From assembly GCA_003517945.1 (NCBI GenBank), contig DOZP01000260.1, positions 23,852-30,808 on the forward strand: DNA of 6,957 nucleotides. The letters are read 5' to 3'. Shown here in pieces: positions 5,559 to 6,957 of the stretch; the first letter of the stretch is position 1; every line of letters begins with the position of its first letter. The translations under genes and the position numbers were made by a program. Below the pieces are notes generated by a model. That model did no database searches and was not told where the DNA came from. It saw only the letters and a program-made list of their open reading frames with translations. Source of the stretch: Porphyromonadaceae bacterium. Lineage in GTDB: Bacteria > Bacteroidota > Bacteroidia > Bacteroidales > Tannerellaceae.

Positions 5559-6957
5559 ATGTTCAAAGATCATCCTAAAGGATTACTTGGCGCGGCTCTG
5601 TCAAATATGGGCGAGCGTTTTGGCTTTTATATTATGATGGCTATTCTGACATTATTTATTTCTGCTAAATTTGGTTTGTCGGAAACCACAACCGGATATA
5701 TTTATTCCGCTTTTTATGCTTCTATTTATTTATTGGCATTGGTCGGCGGATTGATAGCCGATAAAACAAAAAATTATAAAGGAACGATACTTATCGGTAT
5801 CGTCTTAATGGCTGTCGGTTATCTGATTATAGCTGTTCCTACGCCGACTCCCGTGCCAAGCATGGGGCTATACCTGACGATAACCTGTGTGGGGCTTTTG
5901 GTTATTTCGTTCGGGAACGGTTTGTTTAAAGGAAATCTTCAGGCTTTGGTCGGACAGATGTATGATAATCCCAAGTATGCCGGTAAAAGAGATGCCGGAT
6001 TCCAGATATTTTATATGTTCATAAATATTGGCGCTATGTTTGCCCCGTTTATTGCGATCGGAGTACGTAACTGGTGGTTGAAAGTGCACAATTTTGATTA
6101 TAATGCTTCACTTCCCGAATTATGTCATCAATACATTGCACAGGGGAATGCAATGCCGGCAGAATCTATGGAACGTTTGGCAAAATATGCGAACGATGTT
6201 TCGCTTGATGGTTCTGCGGTTACGGATTTACTGGCATTCTCCAACAGTTATCTGGATGTGTTTAATGTTGGATTTCAGTATGCATTTGCCGCTGCTATTA
6301 TAGCGATGCTGATATCCCTTGTTATTTATATTGTAAACAGAAAGACTTTCCCGGATCCTGCCAATAAAGTTGTTGCTGTTGCGGAAAAAGAGGCCGGAAA
6401 AATCTCCGAAGAAGAAATAAAGATGAGTGCCCAGGAAATAAAACAACGTATATATGCCCTGTTCGCTGTTTTTGGCGTAGTCATCTTTTTCTGGTTGTCT
6501 TTCCATCAAAATGGTTATTCACTTACTTATTTTGCAAGGGATTATGTGAATCTGGATGTAATCAATATCAATTTGGGATTTACCAGTATTAAAGGAGCAG
6601 AGATATTCCAGAGTGTGAATCCCTTCTTTGTTGTGTTGCTTACCCCTTTGATCATGTGGATATTCGGTGCGTTAAGCCAACGGAAAAAAGAACCGTCTAC
6701 CCCAATGAAAATAGCTATTGGTATGGGGATTGCCGCCTTGGCCTATGTGTTCCTTATGGTATTTTCGTTTGCGTTACCGGCTAAGGAATCACTGGCAACC
6801 ATGAACGCTGAAGGATTGGCAGCCATGCGTGTCACTCCCTGGGTCATGGTTATTTTGTATTTTATTCTTACTGTGGCAGAATTGTTTATATCTCCGCTCG
6901 GGTTGTCATTTGTGTCGAAAGTGGCTCCTCCGCATTTGCAAGGTTTAATGCAGGGAT
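5559..6957 (+). CDS. POT/PTR2-family proton-dependent oligopeptide transporter, 3' end outside the window
   Basis: This inner-membrane major-facilitator protein is expected to import di- or tripeptides with protons. The frame is open to the window end, giving 466 residues. Family landmarks: ERFGFY at 19-24 in TM1, GNGLFKGNLQALVGQMY at 119-135 (TM4 signature, usually GLFKPN), FYMFINIGAMFAP at 151-163 (TM5), FWLSFHQNGYSL at 311-322 (TM7), and AELFISPLGLS at 440-450 with the conserved TM10 glutamate at 441. Deviations from the classical family: the first glutamate of the ExxERF motif is Asn16, and a loop of about 65 residues (172-236) is inserted between TM5 and TM6. I believe both occur in other Bacteroidota members, so they may mark a subfamily. 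An acidic cytoplasmic linker (about 261-297) joins the two six-helix halves. No promoter is visible in the 33-bp gap, so it is probably co-transcribed with the exported protein upstream. Substrate is not determined by sequence. Confidence 0.92.
   Translation, partial: MFKDHPKGLLGAALSNMGERFGFYIMMAILTLFISAKFGLSETTTGYIYSAFYASIYLLALVGGLIADKTKNYKGTILIGIVLMAVGYLIIAVPTPTPVPSMGLYLTITCVGLLVISFGNGLFKGNLQALVGQMYDNPKYAGKRDAGFQIFYMFINIGAMFAPFIAIGVRNWWLKVHNFDYNASLPELCHQYIAQGNAMPAESMERLAKYANDVSLDGSAVTDLLAFSNSYLDVFNVGFQYAFAAAIIAMLISLVIYIVNRKTFPDPANKVVAVAEKEAGKISEEEIKMSAQEIKQRIYALFAVFGVVIFFWLSFHQNGYSLTYFARDYVNLDVININLGFTSIKGAEIFQSVNPFFVVLLTPLIMWIFGALSQRKKEPSTPMKIAIGMGIAALAYVFLMVFSFALPAKESLATMNAEGLAAMRVTPWVMVILYFILTVAELFISPLGLSFVSKVAPPHLQGLMQG

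Overview
The window is a piece of a Bacteroidota chromosome, most likely order Bacteroidales (Bacteroides/Parabacteroides-like). Evidence: promoters of the TTTG-N19-TAnnTTTG type, weak or absent Shine-Dalgarno sequences, a Bacteroidota-type surface lipoprotein signal (C-SSDDD), an ArgF'-type N-succinylornithine carbamoyltransferase, and two Bacteroidota-restricted families (DUF3467 and DUF4831-like). Base composition is moderately AT-rich. The genus call is an inference; no rRNA or other decisive marker is present.

Layout. Bases 2-808 hold the 3' three quarters of proB (glutamate 5-kinase), followed after 46 bp by proA (855-2102, gamma-glutamyl phosphate reductase). These are the first two steps of proline synthesis from glutamate. 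Next comes a small surface-lipoprotein gene (2204-2797) with its own candidate promoter and a strong intrinsic terminator (2823-2860). Then comes argF' (2967-3923), whose product carries the succinyl-specificity residue Pro90. A 17-bp hairpin with a U-tract (3941-3988) separates argF' from a convergent small gene of the DUF3467 family (4006-4326, minus strand). A 131-bp divergent intergenic region (4327-4457) carries promoters for both strands. The plus-strand one drives an exported DUF4831-like protein (4458-5525), followed after 33 bp by a POT/PTR2-family proton-coupled oligopeptide transporter (from 5559, cut by the window end after 466 residues).

How the genes work together. proB, proA and argF' place the glutamate-to-proline and ornithine-to-citrulline branches side by side, a grouping also known in Bacteroides. 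The lipoprotein gene is a self-contained transcription unit in the middle of this cluster and has no evident link to amino-acid synthesis. The second half looks like a separate locus: a small cytoplasmic protein facing an exported protein plus a peptide transporter that is divergent in its proton-coupling motif.

I see no phage, IS element, CRISPR array, RNA gene or defence system. Most of the window is ordinary core metabolism. The points most worth a second look are the succinyl-specific ArgF', the inserted lipoprotein cassette, and the atypical POT transporter with an inserted loop.
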